Shown piece by piece: positions 45,601 through 62,000 of a stretch of 64,000 bases of DNA. Each line of letters starts with the position of its first letter. Positions within the stretch are counted from its first letter, which is position 1. Below the pieces are notes generated by a model. It saw only the letters and a list, made by a program, of their open reading frames with translations. It was not told the origin of the DNA and ran no database searches. The DNA comes from Verticillium longisporum (lineage: Eukaryota; Ascomycota; Sordariomycetes; Glomerellales; Plectosphaerellaceae). Where the stretch lies: NCBI GenBank assembly GCA_019188255.1, contig JAETXT010000012.1, forward strand, positions 1,488,001 to 1,552,000. The letters run 5' to 3'. Made by a program: the position numbers and the translations under genes.

Positions 45601-48600
45601 CCTCTTCTGGTCAGAGGAGGAGGGCCATGCGCCCCCCTCGCGCGGCCGACGCGCTCTGCGGAACCCGTTTCGAGTCAACGCTGCTTACCACCTACGAATG
45701 TGGCTCAGCCTGGCACTTTGCCCTACACCGGAAGAGGCGAGGTCAAACCAACCACGGCAGATAAAACGAGCCAGCACTCGATTATTCAGGAGACCGACCA
45801 AGACCGAAACTCCTTGGGTCGAGTCCTTTTGCTAGTTTTACCTGCTCTCCGCCTTAGCTTCAGACGATGCTGCTGCACCAGTAGCAAGCGTCAACTGAAA
45901 GGGGGGACACCCACATCAGCAGGACTCGGACTAGGTCCCTTAGGTAGGACCAGGACCATGACGGGCATTTGCGCTGGCGCTGCATGCTCACCATTTCACC
46001 GCTGCTTACACTAATTTCCCGTCTCGTGAGCTGGTCCGTCTACGCCAGCCATTGCAGTGCCCCTCCTCTCTGTTGGATGGACCCTTTCAAGGCCTTTCGT
46101 CCGCTCGTTTCGTACATCATCACCTGTCATTACACGACAGAAACTGTACATATGAGGCATTTCTTGGCATCCCGACTCTTCTGTGCGACTCGCAGCTCCC
46201 CGGTCCAGAGGGCCCTACCTGCAGGCAGGGCAACGTTTCAACCGACCAATTGGGTTTCATCCGGGTGGTCATCAACCCTCAGCCACGCTCCTTTGCCTCA
46301 GATCAGTGACATTGCATACTGGTGACAGATCACTTGGCATCTGTACCCCCCCGCATCATGGATGGACGACTGCCTCACTGACCAGAGCTCTCCACTGGCG
46401 CTACCTCCTATGCATCACTTGAACACCAGCAGTCCTCGTCGGCTAGCCGCCAAAGCTAATGTGGCCAGGGAGCTGCCTCGCGCATGCAGCGAGTTAACGT
46501 GCTATTCCGTTTCGAATTTCCTTTCTCTTGTCTTCGTCCCACATTGTCTCGACTTCGGGGGGGCGCGGGTAGAGAGGGGCATCGGCGCCAGGGTCGAGAG
46601 GGGCATCGCGTCACAGCTGTCAGTCTCTGGCTGTCTCCCGTGGACGTGGGCGGCCTCCCCGGTCGCCGGAGCCTCCAACGTCCCTTTTACCTCCACCCTG
46701 ATCCGGCATCCACAGTCTCACGCCCGCCCCCTCCCCAGCCATGTTACCGTTTCGCAGCCCGAGAGCGCCGTAACCGAAGCCGTACAGGGCAACTTCCGAG
46801 TACGCCGCAGACTACAATGACAGGACGCGAAAAAGCACTACATGTTACGCCTCCCAGAGTCGCCCTGTGATCAAGACAGGGACGTCATGAGGCTGCCGAT
46901 CAGATCCCGAATTTCGTGCGGATCAACGATGATCCTCTCATCCTACGTTCTTTGACCTTGCAAACTTACAATAGGACTTCGTAAGTTGTCATCAGCTTTC
47001 TTGCCCTGACCGCCAGAACGCCACCTGGACCACCAAGAGCTGGCCTTCTAAACAGTATGAACCCTGCAAAAGCCGTTGGCCTTTCGTCTGCGTGAACGTG
47101 ATAAACTGGGCCAATATAGCAGAATGATCGCCTGCATCCGACAGCCTGTCGGTGGCGAACCTTTAATGATTCCCGTAGTCAAGCTCATCGCCCGCAGCCA
47201 CCCGCTCGGGACCCAGCTGTCAGTAACATAGTCGAGCTTGGGTCTTCTGGCGGCCGCTGCTCTTCGTGGCAGACCCTGCGATATTCCCGCCTTGCATGCT
47301 ACCCGGTCGTCTGCAGTCGCATTTGCGTCTCCCTGACATGTGCGCGCGCGCGTTGTGGCCACGTATGGTCGGTGCATGGCTGTTTCTGCTCATGGCCGAT
47401 CGTAACGTGTCCGGACGATGAGCAACCCGAACCGTAGCAAGAGGTTGCTGCACCTCTGCTGGCGGCTTTGCCGTGGTGTCGTTCCGGCGGCGGTGAGACT
47501 GCAGGGCGCATGGACGTCTCTGCAGGCTGTCGCCGCGAAGGGGGGCCAGCGGTTCCATATTGCCAAGCCATGGTGCTGGGCCCAACGAGGCACGCATACC
47601 TCCAGGTGTGACAGGTCAAGGGGAGAGCTCCATGCCGTGTGTCGTCATTGTTGATGGGGGAGCTCGACTCTGAGCTGCGTTGGCCGGTTGAGCTGGCTAT
47701 CATCTCGGTTTCGTGCGTATGCTGGGCTGTGCTGCATTGGCCCGCCGATAAGGTTTTCGCAGACGAATCAGGATGAATGGACGGGCACGTTTCGGGGTCT
47801 CGAGGGGGGAGAGGACCGGCGCAAAGGCGGCTCTGTGGTTGCGGTGTGTTTGGGTGGACATTCGGGGAGTAGGGGTCAACCGAGCCATGTTGATGCTATC
47901 CCTTTAGACCCGAGAACGACCTCAGGTACAACGGTACGTACTGGGCGCTCCAGATATAATGGCCGAATTCAGCTTCCGGACCAGTTATATGATATCGCTT
48001 GATAGCACTATATTAGATAAGAATCTTTTAAGTAGGCGGTCGAGCCGGCTCCTTGGCTCCAAAGTACCTGAGACCGTTCTCGGGCCTAAAGGGATAATCC
48101 TTGCATGAGTCGCGAGTTTCCTACGAATGGTGCTCATGAATGTTGTCAGTCAACCCGTTGACACCTTCTCTTCTTCAAGAGGGGGGGGATTTCATCGGCG
48201 TGTGACCTTTTGAGCCTATCAACGAATGAGAGAGAGGCTCCTGGTCTGCCGTGCAAGCTGGTCGTGGAACTCGTCGAAGATGTCTTGAACTACCAGCTGT
48301 CACGATCTCGGCGACGAAACCTCCAGGCCATCTGGTGTCGAGAGTCCATTACAACCCACCACCTCTGAGACCTCTTTCTCTCTCTCTCTCTTTCTCATAT
48401 CCCGTTCGTCACATGTCAGACCAACCCACCATGGAACGCGGGCCGTGGCAGGACCAAAAATCGGTCCATTTTGCATCGAGAAGTCTTTTTCCCGATTCCA
48501 ACATCCCTCCCGTGAAGGCTCCCTGCCGACCTCATCCTCAATATGGCCCAGCGGTCTGCGGTCTAGGCCTTCGGCAAGCCGGATGCCTCTCGATTAAGGT

Positions 48601-49198
48601 TAAAGTCAACTCTCGGCATTATCCCGACATGTGAGACGTGTATGTATGGGAGATGGCTGGATTGTGGGTGGTCCCGTGTGTTCGGGCTGGTCTTGGCCTG
48701 ATGCCCGTCTACTGGCTGGCTTTTGGGGGGAAAAGGGGGGTTGACTTCTCAACGTGATGCCATGCTCAACCTCCGAGCGGGTTTGCGCTGGTGGCTCGTC
48801 TTCTCGGATGGATCCTCAACATGAGGTGCTCAACCGCAGGACGCAATCGGGCCGGCGCGGGAGAGCTCAACGGAGGGATCGGCTGGTATCTAGATGTTTC
48901 AAGACCCATCTTTCGATAGTACGATCACGGGAGAGCAAAAGTTGAATCAAATTTCAAGTGTCGACGATGCGCGGTATGCAGGCCTAGAGACCAGCAGACA
49001 GGTACAGTGTGAGGGCAAGAGCAGCAGGATAGGCGTGATTTGATAGGCATGCATCTCAAGTCCATGATATTCGTGTCTCGCTATCACATAGATCGTGTAG
49101 CAACAAGTGTCAAAAAAAGATGGCCCAGCATCGCTAGCCAGAACTGCGTCCTCCAGTAGCAAAAATCTCGTACAAAGTCTTCGCGGAATGTACGGCGC
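42684..49198. other. Long gene-free interval between two kinase genes
   Basis: 6.5 kb, the largest gap here. No frame has recognisable protein features. It includes purine-rich stretches (about 43260-43900) that would be the pyrimidine-rich leader and promoter of the HAL4-type kinase on its strand, TACCTAGG-type motifs at 44168-44180, 44585-44597 and 44638-44648, and G-runs. Nothing resembles a transposase, reverse transcriptase or long terminal repeat. Confidence 0.45.
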
Positions 49199-51590
<2,392 letters not shown>

Positions 51591-52478
51591 TGTACTGCTG
51601 GTGATGTTGGGAGAGGAGGACGAAGGAGGGCGAGGGGTGAATTGCGCAACAGGATGAGGGGCCTGTGGATGAAATGGCACGAGAAAAAAAAGGAGGCAAG
51701 TCAAGAAGAAAGAAGATGGAAAAAAAAAAGAATAGAAAAAGAACGCGTGTCGCTGGAGCAGGGGTATGAAGGCAAGTTGAAGGCCTCAGCGTCAGCAGTA
51801 TTGGGCTTGGGAAGGTGTAAAGCAGTGATGATGGGGGCAGGTTGAGAAGGCAAGGGCAGCGAGGCTGTGGGAATGGGTAGCAGCACAGAGAGAAAGAAGC
51901 ACGACAGTCTGCAGTTTGGCAGTCACTCTGGTTGCAGGCCTTGGTGGCCGGGCACTGCACAGCCAGCTGGGCGCACTTCAGCTCGTCTGACAGGCAGCGC
52001 GCGTGGGATGGCGCTTGGGATTCGAGAGCTTCCGCAGCTGTGTGATGGCGGCTTCGACTGCCCCTCATGTTGCCAGCCTTGGGGCAGCAGCCGAGCACCC
52101 CACCAAGACCAAGAGTAGGTACCTATGTACCTGGCAAGCTGCGTAAGCGTATCGCACCAAAGAACCCGTCAAGCCGTGCCCCGCGTCTCCACCAAACTCC
52201 CAAGCGCCGCCCATTAGAGCAGCATCTGACCGACCCTGACCGAGACGACACCCCGAACTGCCTCTCCACGACGATACACCTAGGCTCGAGCTGTCTGTCA
52301 TCCAATCCGCGACCCCATCACGAACCACACTGCGACCTCCAACCTAGCTTCCACCTGCAATTGACCATCCCCCTGGAGTCTGCCAGACCTGATACGGAAA
52401 CGAAGAGGACGAGCATCAGGACTTGCTACGCATTTCGTCGGCGTGGCAGCCAACAGAGAGCCATAGCTCGCCGTCACC
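51591..52478. promoter_or_regulatory. Divergent promoter interval, Ssp1-type kinase and BET5
   Basis: 888 bases between opposed starts. No gene. Purine-rich near the kinase side (AAGAAGAAAGAAG, 51690-51750) and a GTAGGTACCTATGTACCT motif at 52114-52132. Confidence 0.5.
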
Positions 52479-53097
52479 ATGCCCGTCTACTCAATATACA
52501 TCTTTGACCGTCACAGTACGTTCTTTCTTCTCCTTCTCTGGCCCTCCTCTTCTGAACCTCACCCACCGGCTCTGGCTTCTCCTATGCTAACGTAAATCCA
52601 AAGCCGACTGCGTCTACTCCAAAGCCTGGCTCCCACCGCCCTCGCGTCCCCTCTCCCAATCCTCGACCTCGACCACCGCCCTCCAACACCAGCAACAGCA
52701 ACAACAACAACAGCAGCAACCACCGCCGGCCCCCGCCCCCGTCCACCCTCACCACCACGCCTCCTCCAGCGACGACGCCAAGCTCGTCTTCGGCACCGTC
52801 TTCTCCCTGCGCAACATGGCCCGCAAGCTCGGCGGCGACGACGACGCCTTCATCTCCTTCCGCACCGCCACCTACAAGCTGCACTACTACGAGACCCCCG
52901 CCAACCTGCGCTTCGTCATGCTCACCGACACGGGCGCCCTCAGCATGCGCAACGCCCTACACCAGATCTACATCATCCCCTGGGTCGAGTACGTCGTCAA
53001 GAACCCCCTCGCCCCCGTCGAGCACAAGGGCGGCGCCGGCGTGCGGAACGAGCTGTTCGAGCTTGGCCTTGACCAGTTTGTCCGGGGGCTGAGCTGA
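52479..53097 (+). CDS. BET5: TRAPP complex subunit Bet5 (TRAPPC1)
   Basis: A longin-fold core subunit of TRAPP complexes, which act as Rab/Ypt1 exchange factors in ER-Golgi traffic. Exons 52479-52515 and 52604-53097 (intron 88 bases, GTACGT donor, GCTAAC branch). 176 residues. It begins MPVYSIYIFDRHTDCVYSK; then an inserted Gln/Pro/His-rich segment (about residues 25-62, with a run of Gln) before KLVFGTVFSLRNMARKLGG, SFRTATYKLHYYETPANLRFVMLTD and YIIPWVEYVVKNPL. The insert is longer than in animal TRAPPC1 (about 145 residues) and is in a loop of the longin fold. It ends VRGLS. Tail-to-tail with PEX3. Confidence 0.95.
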
Positions 53098-53677
53098 GCT
53101 GTGTTGCGCCTGTTGTGCCTGCTGTGCCCGTGGTCGTCTGAGCTGGTATTGGCTTGGTGTGGCGGGCAAGATGTGTTCTTTGCATGAAACCCTGCGGTGC
53201 TGGGTGCCACGAGGTTACGATCATCTTGACATTGGCGGCGATAGATTTTGTAGCGTTACCTTTTTCTTTTTTTTTATTCGTTTATAGAGGCTGGTCTTGG
53301 CCCTGCTATAGCTGCTCAATCTGTATTCAACTTTCTAGAGCTCAATACTTTGTGCGATCATCATCTGGTGTATGCCGTGCGGATGTCTTGGTTTGAATGT
53401 CACGCCTTGACTTGGTCTTTCTTATCAATAAGGCCAGACATGCAAAAGCCTGTTCAAAATGTCGCGGTTTGAGCGAGCAAAAGTAAGTCTCCGCCGACAC
53501 GGGAGTTCTCACACGGCAAAGATGTGACATCTAGCTGGATGACAGTCTCCACATACGTGGCAGACGGCCTTGACGACTGTGGATCCCAAGACACCTCACT
53601 TCACCACGGCATTCACCAGGTGCATGAACGGCATTATATTGGTACACGGCGTTTTTGTTATTGCTCCCCCATTCTAC
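53098..53677. other. Convergent interval, BET5 / PEX3
   Basis: 580 bases between two stop codons. AT-rich with a T run at about 53263-53276 that could act in 3' end formation. No gene. Confidence 0.5.
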
Positions 53678-55437
53678 TCACTTCTGCTGCGCCCTGCTCC
53701 AGGCATCCTCGAGGCTCGGCTGGCGATCGACAAGCACGATGCTCTCTTCGCCCGACCCCGCCGCCGGCCTGTCGCCGTCCTTGGCCTCGGCCACGCCCGC
53801 CGCGAGGTTCTGGTCCCGCATGACCTCGTTCTCCCAGTTGCTCGAGTAGACGACGGCCGCGAAGCCCTCGTGGTCGCGCACCCGCTCCATCTCCCGGAGG
53901 TACTCGTTCGGCATGCCGTTGCCGATGAGGTGCGCCTGGCGCGTCAGCACCGACAGGATGCGCGGCAGCTGCACGCCCCCCGTCGACCGCAGGCCGTCCT
54001 CCTCTGTCGGCAGCTTCGTGCCCAGTGGCGCGCCGCCGACGAGGACGCCGTCCATCGAAGGACGCGCCGCGGCGGCGGCGGCAGCAGCCAAATCCTCGTC
54101 ACCCTGCGGCGGCAGCTCAAACGCCGTCGTGGCGACGCGGCGGTCGACGAGCTCGGAGAAGCCCGAGTCGAGGAGCTCGGTCAGCACGTGCGCGAAGGAC
54201 GGCGACTCGATGAGATCGGACGTCTCGTCAAGGAGCCTCCGCAGCGAAGCCGAGGCCGAGGAGGCGGCCTGGGCGCCGAGGTCGACGGTGCTGCCCTCGA
54301 CCTCGTCGAGGATGCCCGACGCGCGGATGACGTCGTCCTCGCTGCCGCGGTCGGGCAGCAGGTAGGCCAGCCAGACGGGGTTGGCGCGGCGGGCCTCGCG
54401 CGTGTCGCCCTCGACGAGCCTGCGCACGTCGAGGGTCAGCTCGGCGAAGCGCTCAAAGGAGAGGAGGTCGCGCGGGCTCAGCTGGCCAAAGACCTGGCGC
54501 ACGGCGGCCTCGACGCGGACGCTGAGGTCGCGCCAGCCGCGGTTGAGGAGCCACCAGCTGAAGGCGAGGTATTTGCGGTTCGTATCAAAGTCGTTGCCGT
54601 ACGCGTGGTCGGGGCTGTCGTCGTCGTTGTTCTCGAGGCTGATGGGCGCCGAGGCGGCGGCGCCGGCCGCCAGCGACACGACGCTCGAGAGGTAGCTGCG
54701 GCGGCCGAGGAGGTTGAGCTGCACGCGGGTGAGCATGGTGAGGAGAGCGAGAGTGTAGAGAAGGGTGAAGGAGCGCGTGATGGCTGGGTGTTCTGATTAG
54801 CTGAGATTCCCCACAACCGGCCTCAATGGGTAAGGGAATACGCACAGCTGATGGTCAGGTCATCCCAGAGCTGCCGCTTCGTCTTTCTGGGCTTCTGCGG
54901 CTGCTGTGCCGGGGTCACCGGGGCCGCGGCACCTCCGTCCTGGGCGCCCTCATCCTGCGTCACTGCTGTCGATGTTGTAGGCGGCGCAGGCGGTGGCACG
55001 GTAATCTGGCTCGCGTGCACGCCGCTCTCGCTCTGGGCGCTGCTGGGTGCGATGCTACTCCTGGCGTCATCCTCGGTCAGGGTCGTGTCGGCGATGCTCG
55101 GCGCGCCGGCCTGACCTCCGTTTGTGACGGCGCCAGCTTTCTGGCCCTTCATCGTCTGGATCTCATACGTGATCCTCTCTGTATCAAGGGCTTCGAGAAT
55201 GTTGGATGTGGCTGTCGGCAGCAGGGCGAGCACTGTGAAGGTACAGTCCTCCTGGTTCTGCTCGAAGCGGCGGCGCAGGTTCTCCTTGGCGATGCGGTCG
55301 CTGCTCATGCGCTCGCGCGCGTCGCTGAGCTTCGAGAGGACATATTGGGTCGCGACATAGCCGGCGCCCACAATGCCGACGCCGACGGCGAGGGGCGTTC
55401 GATTGCGGTTGAACCACCGCCGTGTTGCGGCGAGCAT
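53678..55437 (-). CDS. PEX3: Peroxin-3 (peroxisomal membrane protein import)
   Basis: Pex3 anchors in the peroxisomal membrane and docks Pex19 with its membrane-protein cargo; it is also a platform for pexophagy and inheritance. Exons on the minus strand 55437-54846 and 54783-53678, intron 62 bases with GTGCGT donor and GCTAAT branch. 565 residues. N-terminus: RRWFNRNRTP, then a single membrane segment (about 15-34, LAVGVGIVGAGYVATQYVL), DARERMSSDRIAKENLRRRFEQNQEDCTFTVLALLP, a 90-residue low-complexity Ala/Pro/Thr insert, KTKRQLWDDLTISSITRSFTLLYTLALLTMLTRVQLNLLGRRSYL and a helical C-terminal domain. The C-terminus includes LEDAWSRAQQK. All family blocks are present. Large antisense frames over it reflect codon bias. 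Confidence 0.95.
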
Positions 55438-56515
55438 GGCGGTAGGATGTCAAGTGGGCTGTGGGTGTGGAGGGCAGAGGGCGGCGGGCGAGCTCGGGCT
55501 CACGATGTGCCCTATGTCGCAATGTAGTGTTGGGTTCAGAGTGCCTGCGGCGGAGGGATGGAGGGAGGGGGGGTATGGGGGACTCGGTCAGAAGGGGATC
55601 GTGTCTAGGTGTCTAGTTCCAGTCTGGTTCATCACATGCCACTCTATGATGCTCCACGCCGGGATTGGACATGGATGTCGCGAGACGATGATGAAGTGGT
55701 TTGTCGTCCTAGAGAAATGGTTGAGCCGTGCTTCAGTCGCGGCTCCGGTGCCTTACCTCGGCCCAGCCACATGTGGCTCAACTTGGGTACGTACCGCTCT
55801 CTCGAGGATCCTTGCCCTGTGACTGATCGAGTGCTGTACTGTATCTCCTTAGGGGCCGGCCATTGACAGCCTGGTGTTCCGGCGTCAACAGTTGTTCGAA
55901 ATGGTATACTCAGGGTGAACAGATGTAAATCCGTAAGTAGTATGATGCAGATGAAGCCGACCAGGGTTTCATGCATGCACAAAACGTCAAGCGATCGCTA
56001 TAAAATGTATAATCATAATAATATTAATAAAATAGGCAGTTACACACGTCCAATTCATGAAAAGATGGCAATTCCATCTCACATAATACACCAGCAGCAG
56101 CGTGTATGTGGGCCTGGTGAGCCTGCGATTGTTGGTGCCGAGGGCTGTGATGGGTTTACAAGGACAGACGCAGGATTTCCAGGCACTAGGATCGCCGTAC
56201 CCGACGGGCGCCCAAAGTGACAGACCCGCCAGCTCCCAAGGCACCTTAGGTAGCAGGTGGCAGGCACCCATTCAGTGTGATGCTATGGTTCCGTAGGCAC
56301 GTGACGTGACGGTCGTCGTGCCGCGAACCAGGTCGAAAAAACTGTCTGTCCGCCATCTGGTCCTGCACGGCCCGCACAAACATCAACTTGCAGAGGCAGA
56401 GGGAACTGCGCCAAAGACCCGTCCAGATCCGAGCCATTACTCCAGCGCGTCGCCCGGTGCTCGCCGTCTCTGTTCTGCCTTTTCCTTCATTTTTTCCGCA
56501 TTCCAGTTGCCCACC
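55438..56515. promoter_or_regulatory. Divergent promoter interval, PEX3 and eRF1
   Basis: 1.08 kb between opposed starts. An AT-rich patch at 55990-56035 (ATAATCATAATAATATTAATAAAATAG) and GGCACGTGACGTGACG at 56297-56312, combining an E-box and a CRE-like TGACGTGA about 210 bases before the eRF1 ATG. No gene. Confidence 0.5.
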
Positions 56516-58084
<1,569 letters not shown>

Positions 58085-59088
58085 CCGACCGAATCCCCTA
58101 GCGGGGATCGACCCAAGTGTCAACGTCCCTGCCTGATGACGGGAAGGAGTGCAACCTGGGCGCCAGCAAGCCCGAGCCAGAGCCAAGCACCAGTGTCGCG
58201 CGTCGGAGCATGACGACTGGGCCGCGGAAGCGGCTGGCCTCGGGCTACCAGACGGCGCGCCCGAGCCCGCTCCGCACTGTCATGATGGCCACTTGAGTCA
58301 CGAACAGCGAGATTGGAGGTGAGCCGCCCCTGGCCCTTGACGCAGGCAGATGACGTTGGCCTGGCGGATGAGCGAGCTGACTGACATGTTTAGATGCGTC
58401 CGCCTCTTCGTCAAGTCGAGAAAAGCCACATGCTTTCGCCTCAAGCGACTGATGGGAAGGGGGGTGCGGTTGGGTTGACGATGACGTCTGCTTAGACTAG
58501 CCGCGTCATGATCAAAAAGGGGGGCAGCTAGGAAGATAGACCAGTCGTCTGTGCATCACAAAGTGTTTCAACTCGGAATTGTGCCCCGCGTTTGTGTGAT
58601 GTTATGGTGAGCCTGCAGAGTGGTGTGTTTGAAGAGTGATTGTTGTGGTGGGCAGCGGGGGTGGGCAGCGGGAGTGTGCATGCTGTCTCTGCGATGCTGG
58701 TAGTCAATGGCCAACGAAACGGAGGACCACACAAAAGGATGGAGATGATCAGAATGACCGACTGAATGGAGCGAACTACAGATATTGCAGTGTGGGATGT
58801 CGTTCTCCCTATAACGATCGATCTCAGAAGAGACCAGCCGGTTGCTCATTTCTCCCTTGGCCCCTGCACATCTTGGTGCGCACAGACCAACACAGACCAA
58901 CACAGACCAGTAGCCTCGCAGCCTCACAACCAGGAACCTCAACTTTGAAAGCCAAAGGAAGCTAAAGCAATCATTTCCTCCTGCCTGCTCCCAGCTCCCA
59001 CACACTGCACTCTCGACCATCACCCATCTCCCACCGGACGACTGAACGCATCTCACCACGCCATGCGCTGAAATACACGCGCCTCACC
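58085..59088. other. Intergenic region between eRF1 and CTR9
   Basis: 1.0 kb. No gene. Includes a tandem repeat of CACAGACCAA at 58881-58909 and, before 59089, a pyrimidine-rich leader ending CGCCTCACCATGTC. Confidence 0.5.
58881..58909. repeat. 10-base tandem repeat, three copies
   Basis: CACAGACCAA repeated twice plus a nearly complete third copy, in the upstream region of CTR9. Confidence 0.9.
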
Positions 59089-62000
59089 ATGTCGACACAG
59101 CGCAACGGCACGTCCAACGGCGCCAATGGCGCCTACGCGACGCCCACGAGCAAGCGCTTCTCCGACATTCCCTCTGCGATCGACGTGCCCGTCCATGGCG
59201 AAGCCGAAGACGAAGCCGTCGAGATTGACCTCGAGGCCCTCTTCGATGACCCCACAGAAGTCTGCACGCTGCTGGAGAACGAGCGAGCGGCACGCACATA
59301 TTGGATGACCGTGGCCCTCGCCTACGCCAAGCAGAAGAACATCGACCATGCCATCGAGATGCTGGTCCGCGGCGGCAATTCCATGCGCGACAACACACCG
59401 CGAGAAAAGCTCAGCCTGATCGGATGCCTGTGTTGGATGTACTTGTGGAAGGTCCGCGAGGCCCCGCGCCTGCCCCCCGACGGCGTGCCAGCGAGCGAGG
59501 CCAAGACGAAGGAGCACTACCTTCAGCTGGCGACGTCGACGCTCAACGACGCATCACGCATCAACCCCGCGTTCCCGCCCTTGTTCCTCGCGCGCGGTGT
59601 TCTGCAGCTGCTGCGCGCGTCGCTGCAGATCCCCAAGGCGACCGGCCTCGGCAAGCTGGACAACGAAAAGGCAGACCTGCTGCGGGCGGCGCTCAAGGCG
59701 TTTGAGGATGCCATTCGCGTGTCGCAGGGCAAGAACATGCTGGCCGTCATGGGCAAGGCGAGGGCTCTCTTCTCCCTCGGCAAGTTTCCCGAGTCGCTCG
59801 CCTGCTACCAGGAGGTGCTCGGCAAGATGCCCGATCTCGTCGATCCCGACCCGAGAATCGGCATTGGCGCCTGCTTCTGGCAGCTGGGGTTCAAGGACGA
59901 CGCGAGAAGCGCCTGGGAGCGCTGCCTCGAGATCAACCCGGACCACAAGGTCGGCAACATCCTGCTCGGCCTCTACTACCTCGACGCGAGCGGCCACGTG
60001 CCGACAAATAGCCCCGAGTTCATCCGTCTCTACAAGAAGGCCATGACCGAGTACACGCAAAAGTCGTTCAAGCTTGACAAGAACATGCCCCTGACCTGCG
60101 CCACGTTCGCCAACTACTTCCTCTCCCGCAAGCAGCTGGGCACCGTCGACACGCTCGCGCACAAGGCCATTCAGTACACCGACGTCAACGCCATCGCCAG
60201 TGACGGCTGGTACCTGTTGGCCCGCAAGGAGCACCACGAGGGCGACCCCAGCAAAGCCTCCGACTACTACCGCCGAGCCGACGATGCCAGGGGCGGTGCG
60301 GACCGCGGCTACCTGCCAGCCAAGTTTGGCGCTGCTCAGTTGTCCGTTATGAGGGGCGACCTCGCAGAGGCCAAGCTGACGCTGGAAAAGATGGTCCAGC
60401 AGTCCAAGCACCACGTGGCCTTGGTCCTCCTGGGCACGCTCTACGCCGAAGAAGTGTTTGCGAACCAGGACCTGGACGCCAAGGAAGACAAGTCCGCCGA
60501 GACGAAGAAGGCCATTGGGCTCCTGGAGAGCGTGCGCGGCGCGTGGCGGGACTCGAAGAAGAACCTCAACCCTGATGCGGCCGTCTTGCTCAACCTCGCC
60601 CGCCTCTACGAGGCAGAGCACCCCGACAAGGCGCTGCAATGTCTGCTGCAGGTCGAGCAGCTCGAGATGGACCTTGTCAGCTCGGCAGACCGGCCGCCAC
60701 CCGACACGGACGAGGCCGAGACGAAGAAGGCTCTTCGCAGGTTCCTGCCGCCTCAACTGCTCAACAACATTGGCTGCTTCTACTCACAGTCGGAGAGGCA
60801 CGAGCAGGCCAGCGAGCTGTTCGAGGCGGCGCTGGACGCGTGCATGAAGCTCGGCGAAAAGGATGAGGACGCCGACGTCGACGCGCTCGTCACGACGATC
60901 AGCTTCAACCTCGGCCGCAGCTACGAGTCCCGGGGCATGTTGGACGATGCCGTCAAGGTGTACGAGGAGCTCCTCAAGCGTCACGATGACTACACAGATG
61001 CCCGCGTTAGGCTCGCGTACATTAAGCTGCGAAAGTTCCCTCACAAGGAGGGCCCCGAGGCCGTGTCCAAGCTGTACAAGGAGAACGCGAGGGATCTGGA
61101 GGTGCGCGCTCTGTACGGTTGGTACCTGGGCAAAGTGCCGTCGCGAAAGAGGTCGGGCAACATCAACGAGGACGACGAGTTCCGTCACTACAAGCACACG
61201 CTCCGCGACCACGACAAGCACGACCGCTACGCGCTGGTCGGCGCCGGCAACCTGCACCTGCTGACGGCGCGCGAGATGCGGCGCGAGAGCGACAGCGACA
61301 AGGCGAAGCGCAGCGCCATGTACACCAAGGCGGTCGAGTTTTTCGAGAAGGCGCTCTCGCTGGACCCCCTCAACGCCTACGCCGCGCAGGGCATCGCCAT
61401 TGCGCTGGTCGAGGACAGGAAGGACTACAAGACGGCGCTGAGCATCTTTGTCAAGATTCGCGACACGGTCAGGGACGCGCACGTGTTTGTCAACCTCGGT
61501 CACATCTACGCCGAGCTGCGGCAGTACTCCAAGGCCCTTGAGAACTACGAGACGGCGCTGTCGAAGGAGGGCAAGAGCAACGATCCTGTCATCCTGGCGT
61601 GCTTGGGCCGCACGTGGCTGAACAAGGGCCGCTCGGAGAAGAACCTCGACGCGTACAACCAGGCACTGTCGTATGCGAAGAAGGCAAGTCACACAGAAAA
61701 GGGCGCGCATATCTCTACGTGACGACGGCTAACATTTGTCACAGGCTCTCGAGGCTGCGCCGGAGCAGGTGCACTACAAGTTCAACGTGGCGTTTGTGCA
61801 GATCCAGCTGGCGTCGACGATCTACCTGCTGCCGGAGACGGGCCGCGTGCTGCAGCAGCTGGTGGACGCGCAGGAGGGGCTCGAGGCGGCCATCACGGCG
61901 CTCGACGAGATTGCGGCGCACCCGCAGACGCCGTACCCCAAGCACGACGTGGAGCAGCGTGCCAACATGGCGCGCAACACGCAGCGCAAGCAGCTCGAGA

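Noticed and set aside
42684..49198. Possible transposon or retroelement in the largest gap
   Set aside because: No reverse transcriptase, transposase or integrase motifs, no terminal repeats and no AT-rich RIP-like composition.
53570..54796. A 408-codon plus-strand frame across PEX3
   Set aside because: Antisense shadow of PEX3, Arg/Val/Ala-rich without any domain.
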